Counted from the first letter of the stretch, positions 18,757 to 28,207 are shown. The stretch: DNA of 61,801 nt from Nostoc sp. CHAB 5844 (GCF_020829595.1 NZ_JAIVFW010000043.1:1-61801), one strand, 5' to 3'. Notes: generated from the letters alone by a model not told the origin. Made by a program: numbers and translations.

Positions 18757-18846
18757 TATATGTAGCAAAAAAATGTAGGTTGGGTTTCCTTACGTCAACC
18801 CAACCTACGGCTAATGCACAACTTTAGCCTTGCCACGCCAGTAGTG
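18757..18846. repeat. Degenerate MITE relative
   Basis: It contains GTAGGTTGGGTT (18775-18786) and AACCCAACCTAC (18797-18808) as a 12-bp hairpin, preceded by GCAAAAAAATG and followed by TTTAGCCTTGCCACGCCA. This order and sequence match, in reverse orientation, the complete element at 41867-42015, with one terminal repeat lost. Confidence 0.7.
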
Positions 18847-18874
18847 GACTGTTTCAGCTAAAACAGTCCACTAC
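18841..18874. repeat. Perfect 14-bp inverted repeat
   Basis: GTAGTGGACTGTTT and its exact complement are separated by six bases (CAGCTA). It directly abuts the MITE relative. It could be a terminator-like hairpin or part of the element. Confidence 0.7.
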
Positions 18875-18915
18875 AGATACTTAGATTTTTTCAGAAATCA
18901 AATCGGATTCCTATA

Positions 18916-18949
18916 GATCTCTAACTTCTTTAAAGAAGTCGGGTATCTG
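18916..18949. repeat. GATC-flanked palindrome, degenerate copy
   Basis: Related to the palindromes at 24542, 32635 and 33303 (AGATCCCCGACTT...AAGTCGGGGATCT), with several mismatches. The neighbouring AAATCAAAT(C/A)GGATT block is also shared with the 24.5-kb copy. Confidence 0.6.
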
Positions 18950-19186
18950 AGATTCTCAGTATGACAAATTAAATAGGATGTTTTAATGTTATCGCCATCT
19001 CTGTGATTTAAAGTAATTTAGCTAACTATAAAAACACAAACATAAGTTCCGTGTGCGGGTTACTCTAGTTGAACAACCTTTGCAAGAAAGCAGAAGTAAA
19101 ATGTGAAAAAGATATTTTTTGAGCCAAATTTTCACTTACATTGAAAAGACTAATTATCATCACAAAAAATAAGCGAAATTAAAAAA

Positions 19187-19609
19187 TTAAATGCATTTAT
19201 ACGCCAACTCCTCTTTAATTATTCTAATCAAAGCAGTTAGGTTTACAGGTTTGACAAGATAACGACAAGCACCTAAATTTATAGCTCGTTCTTTATCGGC
19301 TTTAAAAGCAAAGGCTGAAACTACAATAATAGGTATCTTTGGTAAATATGAATGTTGCTGGATTTGCTCTAGTAGCCAATAACCATCAAAACCTGGTAAT
19401 TTCAAATCAAGTAAAATTAAATCTGGCTGAAAGCTTTCTATAGTTGAGAACAAAGCTGTGCCATTCGACAGACTTCTGACATTATATCCACAGTAACCTA
19501 AATAGTCATTCAGCAACATTCTGTTTACATCATTATCTTCAATGAGTAAAACTCTTTTCAATTGATGTGGATGCACCTGCTGATTTATGGTAAGTGAATG
19601 TGCTGTCAT
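19187..19609 (-). CDS. Single-domain response regulator (CheY-like receiver)
   Basis: 140 residues from the ATG at 19609 (MTAHSLTINQ); a TTG ten codons upstream is possible. Receiver-domain hallmarks: acidic pair in VLLIEDNDVNR, phospho-acceptor Asp in DLILLDLKLPGFDG, Ser in IIVVSAFAF and Lys in CRYLVKPVN. There is no output domain, so it must act by protein contact, perhaps in a phosphorelay. No histidine kinase is adjacent. An AT-rich leader precedes it. Confidence 0.88.
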   Translation of the reverse strand: MTAHSLTINQQVHPHQLKRVLLIEDNDVNRMLLNDYLGYCGYNVRSLSNGTALFSTIESFQPDLILLDLKLPGFDGYWLLEQIQQHSYLPKIPIIVVSAFAFKADKERAINLGACRYLVKPVNLTALIRIIKEELAYKCI

Positions 19610-19950
19610 TATGAAATATAACTTAAGACCTACATTCAAAAGTAATGCTTATCAACTCAACAAGAAAATATATATGGTTTTGATTGAAGCATTAAAATTT
19701 TCTTTATGTATGCTGCTATCTAAAATAATATAAGTTAAAGTTAATTTTTGTCTGATATTTACTAAATAGTATTATTGAAATTTATTGAATAATTTTCATT
19801 AAAATTTAAGATTTTAAGTAAATTTATTTAATTATTAGTAATAAAAAATTGTTTTTTTAGATTTAATTCATGTATATATATTTAAGTCTTTGTATTATTT
19901 TAGTGCTAAAAACAACAGTAAATTTACATAAAAATTAAAAATTTAGAAAA
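19610..19950. other. AT-rich intergenic region
   Basis: About 340 bp of very AT-rich sequence between the receiver gene and the terminator of the PEP-CTERM gene. It may contain the receiver promoter. No gene or strong hairpin is seen. Confidence 0.5.
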
Positions 19951-19973
19951 AAAGGAGCAAATTTTGCTCCTTT
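19951..19973 (-). terminator. Terminator of the PEP-CTERM gene
   Basis: Arms AAAGGAGCAAA and TTTGCTCCTTT, with a T-tract on the minus-strand 3' side, 30 bp beyond the stop codon at 20003. Typical rho-independent layout. Confidence 0.8.
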
Positions 19974-20002
19974 ACTTAGGGTTTGGAATGAAAACCGAAT
20001 TC

Positions 20003-21289
20003 TCAATCAGATATTTTTTTTGACTTGCGTTGTATAGCAACAATTCCAGCAACACCTAACATTCCCAGTACTACTGAGGGTTCTGGTACTGAAGCAGGAG
20101 TATAGTCAGGTGTTTGCCAGGTGTAAATTGCACTGTAAGATATACCGTCATCAGAAGCGGTAATACCGGATACAGTGGGGTTAAAGCTATAAGCGTAGTA
20201 AGTCTTATCGCCAGTAACTACTTTGGCGATTTCACTAGCGCCGATTTCACCTTGGTAAGCATTTAATGCCGCTTGTAGGCTCAATACATCTTTAAAAGAT
20301 GTAAGTTTAGAGATTTGACCTGGCAGAGTCGTATTTTTGAGAGTATTCAGTCCAGAGATTTGACCTGGCAGAGTCGTATTTTTGAGAGTATTCAGTCCAG
20401 AGATTTGAATCGGCAGAGACTGAGTTTTGAGAGTATTCAGTCCAGAGATTTGATTAGTCAGTGTTAGCCTTTGTGTTTGATTGGCTGGAGTGTTAGGAAT
20501 TGCGTTCAGCGCTGTTTGTAGTAATGAAATTTCTTGGTTAATTGTGTTCAGCGCTTGTGTTGATGTTGTAATTTGCCCTGGAATTGCGTTCAGCGCTGCT
20601 TGTAGTAGAGTGATTTGTCCAGGAATTGCGTTCAGTTGTGTTTGAAGTTGTGAAACCGAAGTTTCAACTTGTGAAAGAGTTGGTAGAGTTGTTTGTTGAG
20701 GAAACTGCGACTTAATAGAATCCCAAGTTTCATTAACTTTCATCGAAATAGTGGTTGCAAGTTTATTTTTGACATCTAAGTGACCCACTAATTTCAGTTC
20801 TACGCCGCCATTTTTACCGAATTGGAAACCACCAATATTAGGGTCTCCCATTCCCAAAGAAGGAAAATAACTAGTAACTAGCGACTTGCTATCGGCTGAA
20901 AAACCGTTCCAAACTGATTGAAATGGAGTGTAAGTACTTAACAAATCACCTAGCCATTGGGAACCAAAACTATTCCAATCGCTTGCTGTGACACTGCTGA
21001 CAGTGGCGCTGTATTTTTTTTGTGTAGCAGTGAAGCCAACGTTAGAAGTAGGATTTTCAGTACTGTACCAAAGTTCAACGTTAGAGCTAGGATCTTTATC
21101 TGTTAAAGCTTTAACGGCAGCAGTTGTATCTCCTTTAATGAATTTGCCGTTTGAACCACCTGTGTAGGTATTGATTTCGTTGGTATTGTTGAAGGAAAAA
21201 GTTGTAGCATGTGCTGGGTTAGTGGCGATCGCACTCACGCCAACAGCCATTGAGGCACCAATTACAAATGTCTGGAAAGTTCTTTTCAT
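20003..21289 (-). CDS. PEP-CTERM sorting-domain protein with internal coiled repeats
   Basis: 428 residues. Signal peptide about 1-28 (cleaving after AHA). The C-terminus is VPEPSVVLGMLGVAGIVAIQ followed by Arg/Lys, a PEP-CTERM signal for exosortase processing. Residues about 225-330 are a low-complexity helical stretch of two repeat types: LNAIPGQI-type units, and a 15-residue ISGLNTLKNTTLPGQ unit (45 bp, three to four near-identical copies). This may form a coiled rod between two globular halves. It is probably exported and anchored or released at the cell surface. Function unknown. It is followed by a strong terminator. Confidence 0.82.
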   Translation of the reverse strand: MKRTFQTFVIGASMAVGVSAIATNPAHATTFSFNNTNEINTYTGGSNGKFIKGDTTAAVKALTDKDPSSNVELWYSTENPTSNVGFTATQKKYSATVSSVTASDWNSFGSQWLGDLLSTYTPFQSVWNGFSADSKSLVTSYFPSLGMGDPNIGGFQFGKNGGVELKLVGHLDVKNKLATTISMKVNETWDSIKSQFPQQTTLPTLSQVETSVSQLQTQLNAIPGQITLLQAALNAIPGQITTSTQALNTINQEISLLQTALNAIPNTPANQTQRLTLTNQISGLNTLKTQSLPIQISGLNTLKNTTLPGQISGLNTLKNTTLPGQISKLTSFKDVLSLQAALNAYQGEIGASEIAKVVTGDKTYYAYSFNPTVSGITASDDGISYSAIYTWQTPDYTPASVPEPSVVLGMLGVAGIVAIQRKSKKISD

Positions 21290-21565
21290 TTACTATCTCC
21301 GCCAGTTTCGAGGTAATTTTATATACTGTCTTTGTTTCTGAATTGGGTTAGCCTGACTACAGGCTTTGGCTTGGTATAAATGCTGCTGGTAAAAAATATG
21401 ACCAGCTTTTCAGCCATGTTTAGTAGTTACGCACACCAATCCAGTTTAGGAAACCGGGAGACTTAATTGGGTAAAGCTGTTGTAGATTCTGAATAAAAAG
21501 ATGACTAATATTTTGTTGTTTATTTAAGTGAAATTACATTATCTCGTATTATAGTGAAGTTATTA

Positions 21566-22045
21566 TTAATACATTGAATTTTTGTAGCTGTTGGTATTAA
21601 CCTTTTTTATCTTATGCTGTATTCCAAACCAGCCTGCGATCGCAATCAATCCTAGCATTGTTGAAGGTTCTGGCACTTGGCGTGGACGCAAAGATGTACT
21701 ACTAAGGTTTGCCCACCTATTGCTATATGGATGAATATAGGTTGATAGCGGAGCAGCACTTACAGTAGTAGGCTGTTTAGGAATAAAGCTAGGTGTGTAG
21801 TCATGATTTGTGCTTTCCATTTCCTCGTGAGCGACTTCAGGCTTGGAATTCATCACTTCTATATTGCGGGTGGCGCGTAGCAGTAAATCATTTTCTGCCG
21901 AGTTCGACGTATTTGTAGCTTGAGACGAGTTATCTATTAATGGAGTATTGCTGAATGCCCAAAGAGGCTGTTGTCCCAAAGCACCAATCACTACGAAAGA
22001 TACAGCACAAATGCTGAGTTTTAAAATATCGCTTACCATAGGCAT
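21566..22045 (-). CDS. Small PEP-CTERM protein
   Basis: 159 residues with a signal peptide (about 1-31), a polar variable middle, and a C-terminal RQVPEPSTMLGLIAIAGWFG segment followed by a basic tail, the PEP-CTERM signature. It lies 276 bp upstream of the larger PEP-CTERM gene on the same strand. The mature body would be short, about 90 residues without recognisable domains, so a structural or matrix role is only a guess. Confidence 0.75.
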   Translation of the reverse strand: MPMVSDILKLSICAVSFVVIGALGQQPLWAFSNTPLIDNSSQATNTSNSAENDLLLRATRNIEVMNSKPEVAHEEMESTNHDYTPSFIPKQPTTVSAAPLSTYIHPYSNRWANLSSTSLRPRQVPEPSTMLGLIAIAGWFGIQHKIKKVNTNSYKNSMY

Positions 22046-22199
22046 GTGTTATTTACTTCTAGGGATTAACTTTAGGCAACAGTATAATTGACAATTTTAA
22101 TATTGCGACTGTCTTTCAGTATTTACTCAGTAGTTTATAGGATATTAGTCATCTCGCTGACAAAAGATGAATTTCCTTGTGGGAAGATAAAATGAGTGC

Positions 22200-22258
22200 T
22201 GAGAAGCCAGTGCGTTGGGCGGCTCTGCCGACTTGAAGCAACTGGCGTTGCTGAGTGC
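22200..22258. repeat. Palindromic mosaic repeat, short copy
   Basis: GCCAGT...ACTGGC ends enclose the same 37-base core that is inserted in putA at 11.78 kb. It is embedded between GTGCTGAG and GCTGAGTGCT direct repeats, which look like the target. Confidence 0.8.
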
Positions 22259-22344
22259 TAAGTAAAAATAGAGCTTCCAATGAAGGATTTAAATCATATT
22301 TCATGGAATCTTCTGACTTTTGACTCTTGACTTTTGACTCCTTT

Positions 22345-22692
22345 ATGCACGCCCTATCAATTCCCACTTGGATTATTCATATTTCTAGCGTTATTGAGTG
22401 GATTGCCGCGATTTGGTTAATCTGGACTTACGGCGAACTCACTGGTAATCGTAGTTGGTGGGGATTGTCCCTGGCCATGTTACCAGCTTTGATTAGTGCT
22501 ATGTGTGCTTGCACCTGGCATTATTTTGACAACGCAGAATCTTTAGAATGGCTGGTAACGCTGCAAGCTACCATGACCTTAGTTGGTAATTTTACGCTTT
22601 GGGCGGCTGCGGTGTGGATTTGGCGTTCCACCAAGTCTGCCAAAAATACCACTAATACTATTGCAGTCCCATCTATTAAATCAGAACCATGA
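22345..22692 (+). CDS. DUF2499 (Ycf49-like) membrane protein
   Basis: 115 residues from the ATG at 22345 (MHALSIPTWI); an upstream TTG lies in a heptamer-repeat region and is unlikely. About three transmembrane helices and the conserved HALSIPTWIIHISSVIEW and TWHYFDN motifs of DUF2499, a family of cyanobacteria and plastids. Function is unknown; a thylakoid or photosynthesis-linked role is inferred from distribution. It overlaps the next gene by ATGA, so the two are translated together. Confidence 0.88.
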   Translation: MHALSIPTWIIHISSVIEWIAAIWLIWTYGELTGNRSWWGLSLAMLPALISAMCACTWHYFDNAESLEWLVTLQATMTLVGNFTLWAAAVWIWRSTKSAKNTTNTIAVPSIKSEP

Positions 22693-23009
22693 TCTCAAAA
22701 GAAACCCTGTTTGCCCTTTCTCTGTTTCCCTATTTGGGTTTCTTGTGGTTTATTAGCCGCAGTCAACAAATGCCGCGTTTAGCACTGTATGGATTTTACG
22801 GCACACTTGTGTTTGTTGGCGTTACTATCCCAGCAGGTATTTACGCCCAAGTGCATTATCAAGAATCTTTGGCCAATGTAGATTGGCTGCACGGTAGCGC
22901 GGAAGTATTTTTGACGCTTTCTAATATTTTACTTGTGTTGGGTTTTCGGCAAGCTGTAATTCAAAAAAAGGCAATTAACCATAACCCATCTGAGCAACAT
23001 AAATCTTAG
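22689..23009 (+). CDS. DUF3593 membrane protein
   Basis: 106 residues with about three transmembrane helices (LFALSLFPYLGFLWFI; YGFYGTLVFVGVTIPAG; VFLTLSNILLVLGF) and the DUF3593 motif DWLHGSAEVFLTLSN. It overlaps the DUF2499 gene by 4 bp, the usual pairing of these two families in cyanobacteria, so the products probably act together in a membrane. No enzymatic motif is seen. Confidence 0.88.
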   Translation: MISKETLFALSLFPYLGFLWFISRSQQMPRLALYGFYGTLVFVGVTIPAGIYAQVHYQESLANVDWLHGSAEVFLTLSNILLVLGFRQAVIQKKAINHNPSEQHKS

Positions 23010-23097
23010 AGCTGATTCGTAAAGAGAATCTAAAGAAAACAGAATCTAGTTTTGTTAAGGTTATAGGCTAAATCAAGTGTAATTTATGTTGTAGTCG

Positions 23098-23373
23098 ATG
23101 AGCCGTCTACCTGCGATTGAGAATCCACAGCGTCAACCCTACCCAAGTGATTTAAGCGATGCCGAATGGTTAATTCTCAAGCAACTTCTACCAAAACCTA
23201 AAGGATTTGGGCATCCCGTAGAAGTAGATTTACGAGAAATTCTAAAGGTCGTAGCTGTAGGGTTTGGGCATGACAGCAATAGGAGCAAAAGTGGAAGGGC
23301 TTTTCTATTCTATGTCCTAACCATGATGGCGACTGCTATATTTACAGCGAAATGTAATGTGTCCGAAAACTAA
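23098..23373 (+). pseudogene. IS5-like transposase N-terminal remnant
   Basis: The first 55 residues (YPSDLSDAEWLILKQLLP and PVEVDLREILKVV) match the N-terminal DUF4096 region of IS5-type transposases. After this the expected FYVLRTGCQWR block is absent and the frame continues into unrelated sequence to a stop at 23373. The DDE catalytic core is missing, so this is a dead fragment. The 280 bp after it show no other part of the element. Confidence 0.75.
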
Positions 23374-23655
23374 GAGAAAAGCAATTTTTTTAGGTGTTTG
23401 TCATCCTGAAAAAGATTCCGAATTGAGCCAGTAAGAAAGATTAGGGATGTTTCATTGTTCTGTGTGGCATTAAAATCAGAGAATTTTTGGTTGCTGCATC
23501 TGTGATGTGAGCGTTAGGCAACTGAAATATATTTTGGGGTGGTAATTCAAATTATGTCATGCGATCGCAGAATGTTTTTGCGGTATTGTGGCGTAGATGT
23601 CTCATTTTTGTGATATTCCAGATGTGGAAAACCATAATCGTTCACTAACTGGAAA

Positions 23656-24153
23656 ATGTCTGAATCAAAACCAAACCCAGCACTACCACCAACCGATGCC
23701 ATTGAAATTACAGATAGTCGTACTTTTGAGAGTTGGTTTGAATATCCTGTCAGAGTGCAACCCCATCACACTGACTATGGAGGTATTGTCTGGCATGGCA
23801 CTTATCTGACTTGGATGGAAGAAGCACGGGTAGAGTGTTTGCGTTCTATCGGGATTGAATTTGCTGATTTAGTGGCATTAGGCTGTGATTTACCAGTAGT
23901 AGAACTTTCAGTACGCTATCACCGTTCAATTCAGTTAGGTGTGCAAGCAGTAGTTAAAACTCGCATGACTGAAGTGACTGGCGTTCGGATTAACTGGGAT
24001 TATGCCATTGTCTCTGTTGATGGAACGCAATTGTATGTTACGGCTAAAGTGACTTTAGTAGCATTAGATCGAGAAAGAGGTAAGATTATGCGTCAGCTAC
24101 CTGTAAGTGTTAAAGATGCGCTGGCGAAGATTGCTGGATTACATGGTAATTAA
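23656..24153 (+). CDS. Hotdog-fold acyl-CoA thioesterase
   Basis: 165 residues of the 4HBT type. EYPVRVQPHHTDYGGIVWHG carries the catalytic-loop Asp, and TYLTWMEEARVECLRSIGI matches YbgC/FadM-like enzymes. It hydrolyses acyl-CoA or acyl-ACP thioesters; in cyanobacteria similar proteins include the DHNA-CoA thioesterase of phylloquinone synthesis, which I cannot confirm here. ATG at 23656 is preferred over an overlapping +1-frame ORF. Monocistronic. Confidence 0.82.
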   Translation: MSESKPNPALPPTDAIEITDSRTFESWFEYPVRVQPHHTDYGGIVWHGTYLTWMEEARVECLRSIGIEFADLVALGCDLPVVELSVRYHRSIQLGVQAVVKTRMTEVTGVRINWDYAIVSVDGTQLYVTAKVTLVALDRERGKIMRQLPVSVKDALAKIAGLHGN

Positions 24154-24207
24154 TCAAGGATTCAAAAGTCAGAATTCGGGAGTCAAGAATTTTCTCCTGA
24201 ACTCTGA

Positions 24208-24405
24208 TTACTTGCTCACTCGAATCTGCGACAGAGTTTGAGTAAACTGAATTATTTGATGCCAAATATCTTGTGGCGTAATGCCAAAACCTACTTGTAA
24301 TAGAACAATAATTGCGGCAATAGTTAGGGCATTGCTCACAGTTGTTTTGACAATTTTCCACAATATTGTGAATACAATCCAAGCAATAATTAAAGTAGGA
24401 ATCAT
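24208..24405 (-). CDS. Small membrane protein
   Basis: 65 residues from the ATG at 24405 (MIPTLIIAWIV). Two hydrophobic helices (about 2-18 and 27-45) are followed by a polar tail (GITPQDIWHQIIQFTQTLSQ). It resembles small cyanobacterial membrane proteins of unknown function. The antisense frames are less protein-like. Placed by hydropathy and codon pattern only. Confidence 0.6.
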   Translation of the reverse strand: MIPTLIIAWIVFTILWKIVKTTVSNALTIAAIIVLLQVGFGITPQDIWHQIIQFTQTLSQIRVSK

Positions 24406-24415
24406 AATAATCTTT

Positions 24416-24438
24416 GAAGAAGAATTCAGAATCAATTA
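24416..24438. repeat. Apparent empty target site of the 60-bp insertion
   Basis: A 23-bp sequence made of GAAGAAGAATTCA joined directly to GAATCAATTA. At 38518-38600 the same two halves are separated by 60 extra bases, so this looks like the unoccupied form of that site. Confidence 0.65.
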
Positions 24439-24541
24439 GTGGAAAAAATAAGTTAAAAAACTATTATTTGGTAATGATAGCTGAAATTGAAACAGAAATT
24501 TACTACTGGTAATATTCTTTAGAAAAAATTTATAAAAAACA

Positions 24542-24573
24542 AGATCCCCGACTTCTTTGAAAGTCGGGGATCT
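24542..24573. repeat. GATC palindrome (AGATCCCCGACTT family)
   Basis: AGATCCCCGACTT and AAGTCGGGGATCT form an inverted repeat around TCTTTGA-like loop bases. It lies after the dxr stop and may serve as a terminator, but it occurs in other contexts too (32635, 33303). Confidence 0.8.
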
Positions 24574-24621
24574 GAGTCTCTGAATTGTTACAAATCAAAT
24601 AGGATTGCTATATCTGAGTTT

Positions 24622-25818
24622 TTAGTGCAAAGAAATCATCTGTGAGGAAGTTGCTAAATTTTTAGTTGCTGTTAAAACTTCTTGTCTTGCCCATTGATCT
24701 GCTGCCAAAATGTCATCTAAAGAAGGATTTTTACAGTTATCATTTTGATGGCGATCGCATACCCATTCAATAAACCGAGGAATATCTAAAAAGCGAATTT
24801 TTTCTGCTAAAAATAAAGCTACGGCTTGCTCATTAGCGGCGTTCAACACAGCTGGCATAGAACCACCTGCTTTACCTGCGGCATAAGCTAACTGCATACA
24901 AGGGTACTTTTGATGATCTGGCTCACGGAAGGTGAAACTGCCAGCTTTAACTAAATCGAGTCGTTCCCAATCAGTATAAATGCGATCAGGCCAAGATAAA
25001 GCATATAACAGAGGTAAACGCATATCCGGCCAGCCAAGTTGCGCTAACACAGATGTATCTTGCAACTCAATTAATGAGTGAATGATGCTTTGAGGATGGA
25101 TCACAATCTCGATATCTTTGTAATCTAAGCCAAAGAGAAAGTGAGCTTCAATTACTTCCAATCCTTTATTCATCAAAGTAGCCGAATCTACTGTAATTTT
25201 TTTCCCCATCGACCAGTTGGGATGTTTGAGTGCATCGGCGACTGTGACTTCTGGTAACTTTTCTACAGGCCAATCACGGAAAGCACCACCGGAAGCAGTA
25301 AGTAAAATCTTCCGCAAGCCGCCTTGAGGAACGCCTTGCAGGCACTGAAATATCGCTGAATGCTCAGAATCAGCAGGTAATAGTTTTACGTTATGTTTTT
25401 CAACTAAGGGGAGAACTACAGGGCCGCCAGCAATCAAGGTTTCTTTGTTGGCGAGGGCAATATCTTTACCTGCTTCAATGGCAGCAATAGTTGGTAGTAA
25501 CCCAGCACAACCAACAATCCCTGTTACAACAGTCTCAGCATCGCCATAGCGGGCAACTTCAACCACTCCGGCTGTGCCAGCCAGTAAAATCGGTTGGGGA
25601 TTGAGGTCTTGGATAGCTGCTTGGAGGGCTGGTAATTTATCTTCAGCTGCGATCGCTGCTATACTCGGTCGAAACTGCCGAATTTGCTCCGCCAACATCT
25701 CCACATTATGCCCTGCTGCCAATCCCACAATCCGAAACTGATCTGGGTACTGAGCGACAATATCTAGAGTCTGAGTACCGATTGAGCCAGTGGAACCAAG
25801 AAGAGTAATAGCTTTCAC
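24622..25818 (-). CDS. dxr: 1-deoxy-D-xylulose 5-phosphate reductoisomerase
   Basis: 398 residues, the usual length. NADPH site [16 protein letters not shown] at the N-terminus. Metal and substrate motifs [27 protein letters not shown] and [23 protein letters not shown] (quoted in part). It catalyses the first committed step of the MEP isoprenoid pathway, feeding carotenoids, the phytol of chlorophyll, and quinones. ATG at 25818. Monocistronic, followed by a GATC palindrome. Confidence 0.96.
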   Translation of the reverse strand: MKAITLLGSTGSIGTQTLDIVAQYPDQFRIVGLAAGHNVEMLAEQIRQFRPSIAAIAAEDKLPALQAAIQDLNPQPILLAGTAGVVEVARYGDAETVVTGIVGCAGLLPTIAAIEAGKDIALANKETLIAGGPVVLPLVEKHNVKLLPADSEHSAIFQCLQGVPQGGLRKILLTASGGAFRDWPVEKLPEVTVADALKHPNWSMGKKITVDSATLMNKGLEVIEAHFLFGLDYKDIEIVIHPQSIIHSLIELQDTSVLAQLGWPDMRLPLLYALSWPDRIYTDWERLDLVKAGSFTFREPDHQKYPCMQLAYAAGKAGGSMPAVLNAANEQAVALFLAEKIRFLDIPRFIEWVCDRHQNDNCKNPSLDDILAADQWARQEVLTATKNLATSSQMISLH

Positions 25819-25899
25819 AATTGCTTAAGGATTTACAGATAACTCCCACTATAAATTGCTTGGGACTCATAAATAACAGCGATCGCCACAATCATTCAT

Positions 25900-25960
25900 A
25901 AAAAGTGCTGAGTTGAAAGTGACTTCGGCGTGAACTCTCAGTCGAACGCTGAGTGTTGAG
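25900..25960. repeat. Short mosaic repeat, copy of the 38.5-kb insertion type
   Basis: GTGCTGAGTTGAAAGT is followed by ACTTCGGCGTGAACTCTCAG and TCGAACGCTGAG, which matches the reverse complement of the 60-bp insertion at 38531-38590 with a few changes. Confidence 0.65.
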
Positions 25961-26032
25961 TTATGAAACTGCATTTGAAGTGCGAAAAAGTGTGAAAATA
26001 TTGGCATTATTGCTCAGGTACTAAATTTCTGA

Positions 26033-26782
26033 ATGGATAAAAAATTTTATCTACAGTATGCCGCCGTTGAGGATCGACATTGGTGGTTTGTAGGCCGCCG
26101 CAGAATTGTAGAGGAATTGATTTATCAACTCAATCTTCCGAAAGATGCCAAAATTCTAGAGGCTGGATGTGGCACTGGTGGCAATTTAACTATGCTGGCG
26201 CGTTATGGTGAAATTTCGGCGATGGAGTTAGATGAAATTGCTTGTCAACTGGCTAATGAACGTCGAGTCACTACAGTCAAACAAGGTAGCCTACCTGATG
26301 AAATTCCGTTTACCAGCGAGTATGACTTAATTGTGATTTTAGATGTTTTAGAACATATTGATGATGATTTAGCAGCTTTAGAAGCATTATCTGCCAGGTT
26401 ACAACCAAATAGTTGGTTATTAATTACAGTGCCAGCTTATCAATTTTTATGGAGTTACCATGATGAAATTAACCATCATAAACGTCGCTATACATTGAAA
26501 AATTTAAAGCGAGTTGTGAGACAAGCTGGTTATACTGTTCGTTATGGTAGCTATTTTAATACTTGGTTATTTCCACTTGTTGCCGGAGTGCGTTTATTAA
26601 AAAATCTATTCAAAGTTGAGCAGAAGGTTGTTGTTAATAGTGATTTAAATTTACCTGCAAAACCTGTCAATAAGTTTTTAACTTTTTTATTTGCTAGTGA
26701 ACGTTATTTACTTAATCGGTTCAGTCTACCTTTTGGCGTATCTGTTGTGCTAATTGCCCAGAAAACTGAGTCCACACTATGA
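26033..26782 (+). CDS. Class I SAM-dependent methyltransferase
   Basis: 249 residues. SAM-binding motif I ILEAGCGTGGNLTML, acidic motif II (ISAMELDE), and VILDVLEHIDDD at motif post-II. The C-terminal half has the HHKRRYTLKNLKRVVRQAGY pattern of sugar/glycan-associated methyltransferases and a hydrophobic segment (TWLFPLVAGVRLL) that may touch the membrane. It lies 30 bp upstream of the DUF2079 membrane protein, so a linked role in surface glycan or glycolipid metabolism is plausible but not shown. Confidence 0.82.
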   Translation: MDKKFYLQYAAVEDRHWWFVGRRRIVEELIYQLNLPKDAKILEAGCGTGGNLTMLARYGEISAMELDEIACQLANERRVTTVKQGSLPDEIPFTSEYDLIVILDVLEHIDDDLAALEALSARLQPNSWLLITVPAYQFLWSYHDEINHHKRRYTLKNLKRVVRQAGYTVRYGSYFNTWLFPLVAGVRLLKNLFKVEQKVVVNSDLNLPAKPVNKFLTFLFASERYLLNRFSLPFGVSVVLIAQKTESTL

Positions 26783-26812
26783 AAGCTTTGTGAGATTTTT
26801 TAATTAAAAAAT

Positions 26813-28207
26813 ATGATGCGATCGCCAGCAAATAAAACTATATTTTGGATGATTGGTATAAGTGCCATAATTTTGTTTATATGTAGCAGCTTACGACACG
26901 AATTATTTCAATCAACTGCTTTAGATTTAGGTATGTTTGACCAAGGTGTTTATTTAATTAGTCAAGGCAAAACACCGATTTCTTCCTTTACCAATTATCA
27001 CATTCTCGGTGATCATGCTGCTTGGATCTGGTATCCTCTAGCTTTACTATACAAAATTTACCCTAGTGTTTATTGGTTATTTGCTGTGCAGGCAATTGCA
27101 TTAGCCTTGGGTGCATTACCTACATGGCATTTAGCACGTCAAGCTAAATTAAACGAAAGCCAAGCACTAACTATTGCTGCTGCTTACCTACTGTATCCAT
27201 TAATATTTAATGTCAACTTGTTTGATTTTCATCCAGAAGTTATAGCTGTACCAGCGCTTTTAGGGGCAGTTTTAGCAGTGAGAAATCAACAACTTGGATG
27301 GTTTTGTCTCAGTATTTTATCAGTTTTGGGATGTAAGGCTGTATTAGCTTTAACTGTTATCGGTCTGGGGGTTTGGTTACTATTATTTGAACGGCGTTTA
27401 TATGGTGCGATCGCAATTATGAGTGGTGTTGTTTGGTATGCGATCGCCAACAAAATCATTATTCCTTTAATTGGCGGCGATGCAGCTTCGATAGACCGTT
27501 ATCTTTTTCGCTATAAATATTTAGGTAACTCTTTTCCTGAATTAATTAATAATTTATTTTTTCAGCCAAAATTAGTTTTACCAAAACTTTTTTCATGGGA
27601 TAATTTGGCATATTTAATCTTATTACTCATTCCCATTATTTGGGGAATTTCCTGGCAAGGTATAAAACCTTTAATTGGGGCATTTCCTTGTGTCATGCTT
27701 AACTTACTTGCTGACTACCAATCACAAAAAGATTTGATTCATCAATATTCTGTTCCAGCTTTACCATTCCTGATATTATCTGTAATTGTCAGCCTGTCTT
27801 TAGGTAAAGGATTACTGCAAAATAAACGTATAATTATCTTGTGGTCAATGGTAGTATTTTTGAGTTTGGCAAAGTTTACTTATTTTGGTAATCAATATCT
27901 CCAATCTTTAGATACTTGGCAAGCTACACGAAACGCGATCGCCCAAATTCAGCCAGATAAAAGTGTTCTCACCACAGATGAAATTGCCCCTCATTTAACT
28001 CATAGACCATTAATTAAATTGATAGCTTCTCCCGCCGCACAAATTAATTTAAATATGTTTGATTATGTATTGCTGAATCTACGTCATCCAGGTTTATCCA
28101 GTAAGCCAGAGTTTGATCAAGGTTTATTCAAAATACTACAACTCCGTCAAGATTTTAACCTGCAATACCAGCGTGATGATGTATTTTTATTCAGCAAGTT
28201 GAAATGA
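26813..28207 (+). CDS. DUF2079 polytopic membrane protein
   Basis: 464 residues with about ten transmembrane helices. The first periplasmic loop has SSLRHELFQSTALDLGMFDQGVY (quoted in part) and NYHILGDHAAWIWYPLALLY, the conserved DUF2079 pattern resembling GT-C glycosyltransferases with acidic loop residues. NVNLFDFHPEVIAVP is a second family block. Likely uses a lipid-linked sugar donor, by analogy only. Probably co-transcribed with the upstream methyltransferase. Confidence 0.8.
   Translation: MMRSPANKTIFWMIGISAIILFICSSLRHELFQSTALDLGMFDQGVYLISQGKTPISSFTNYHILGDHAAWIWYPLALLYKIYPSVYWLFAVQAIALALGALPTWHLARQAKLNESQALTIAAAYLLYPLIFNVNLFDFHPEVIAVPALLGAVLAVRNQQLGWFCLSILSVLGCKAVLALTVIGLGVWLLLFERRLYGAIAIMSGVVWYAIANKIIIPLIGGDAASIDRYLFRYKYLGNSFPELINNLFFQPKLVLPKLFSWDNLAYLILLLIPIIWGISWQGIKPLIGAFPCVMLNLLADYQSQKDLIHQYSVPALPFLILSVIVSLSLGKGLLQNKRIIILWSMVVFLSLAKFTYFGNQYLQSLDTWQATRNAIAQIQPDKSVLTTDEIAPHLTHRPLIKLIASPAAQINLNMFDYVLLNLRHPGLSSKPEFDQGLFKILQLRQDFNLQYQRDDVFLFSKLK

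Larger units (their letters stand above)
18321..19186. other. Long intergenic region with repeats only
   Basis: No convincing gene in 866 bp; the one open frame here (18296-18616, plus) is AT-rich and lacks protein character. The right half holds the MITE relative, a perfect 14-bp hairpin and a degenerate GATC palindrome, listed separately. The rest is AT-rich and may contain the promoter of the PAS-GGDEF gene. Confidence 0.6.

Noticed and set aside
22149-22367. 72-codon minus-strand frame upstream of the DUF2499 gene
   Set aside because: It covers the short palindromic repeat and heptamers; the plus-strand DUF2499 gene overlaps its start.
23597-23809. 70-codon frame overlapping the thioesterase start
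   Set aside because: A different frame from the well-supported hotdog thioesterase and without protein character.
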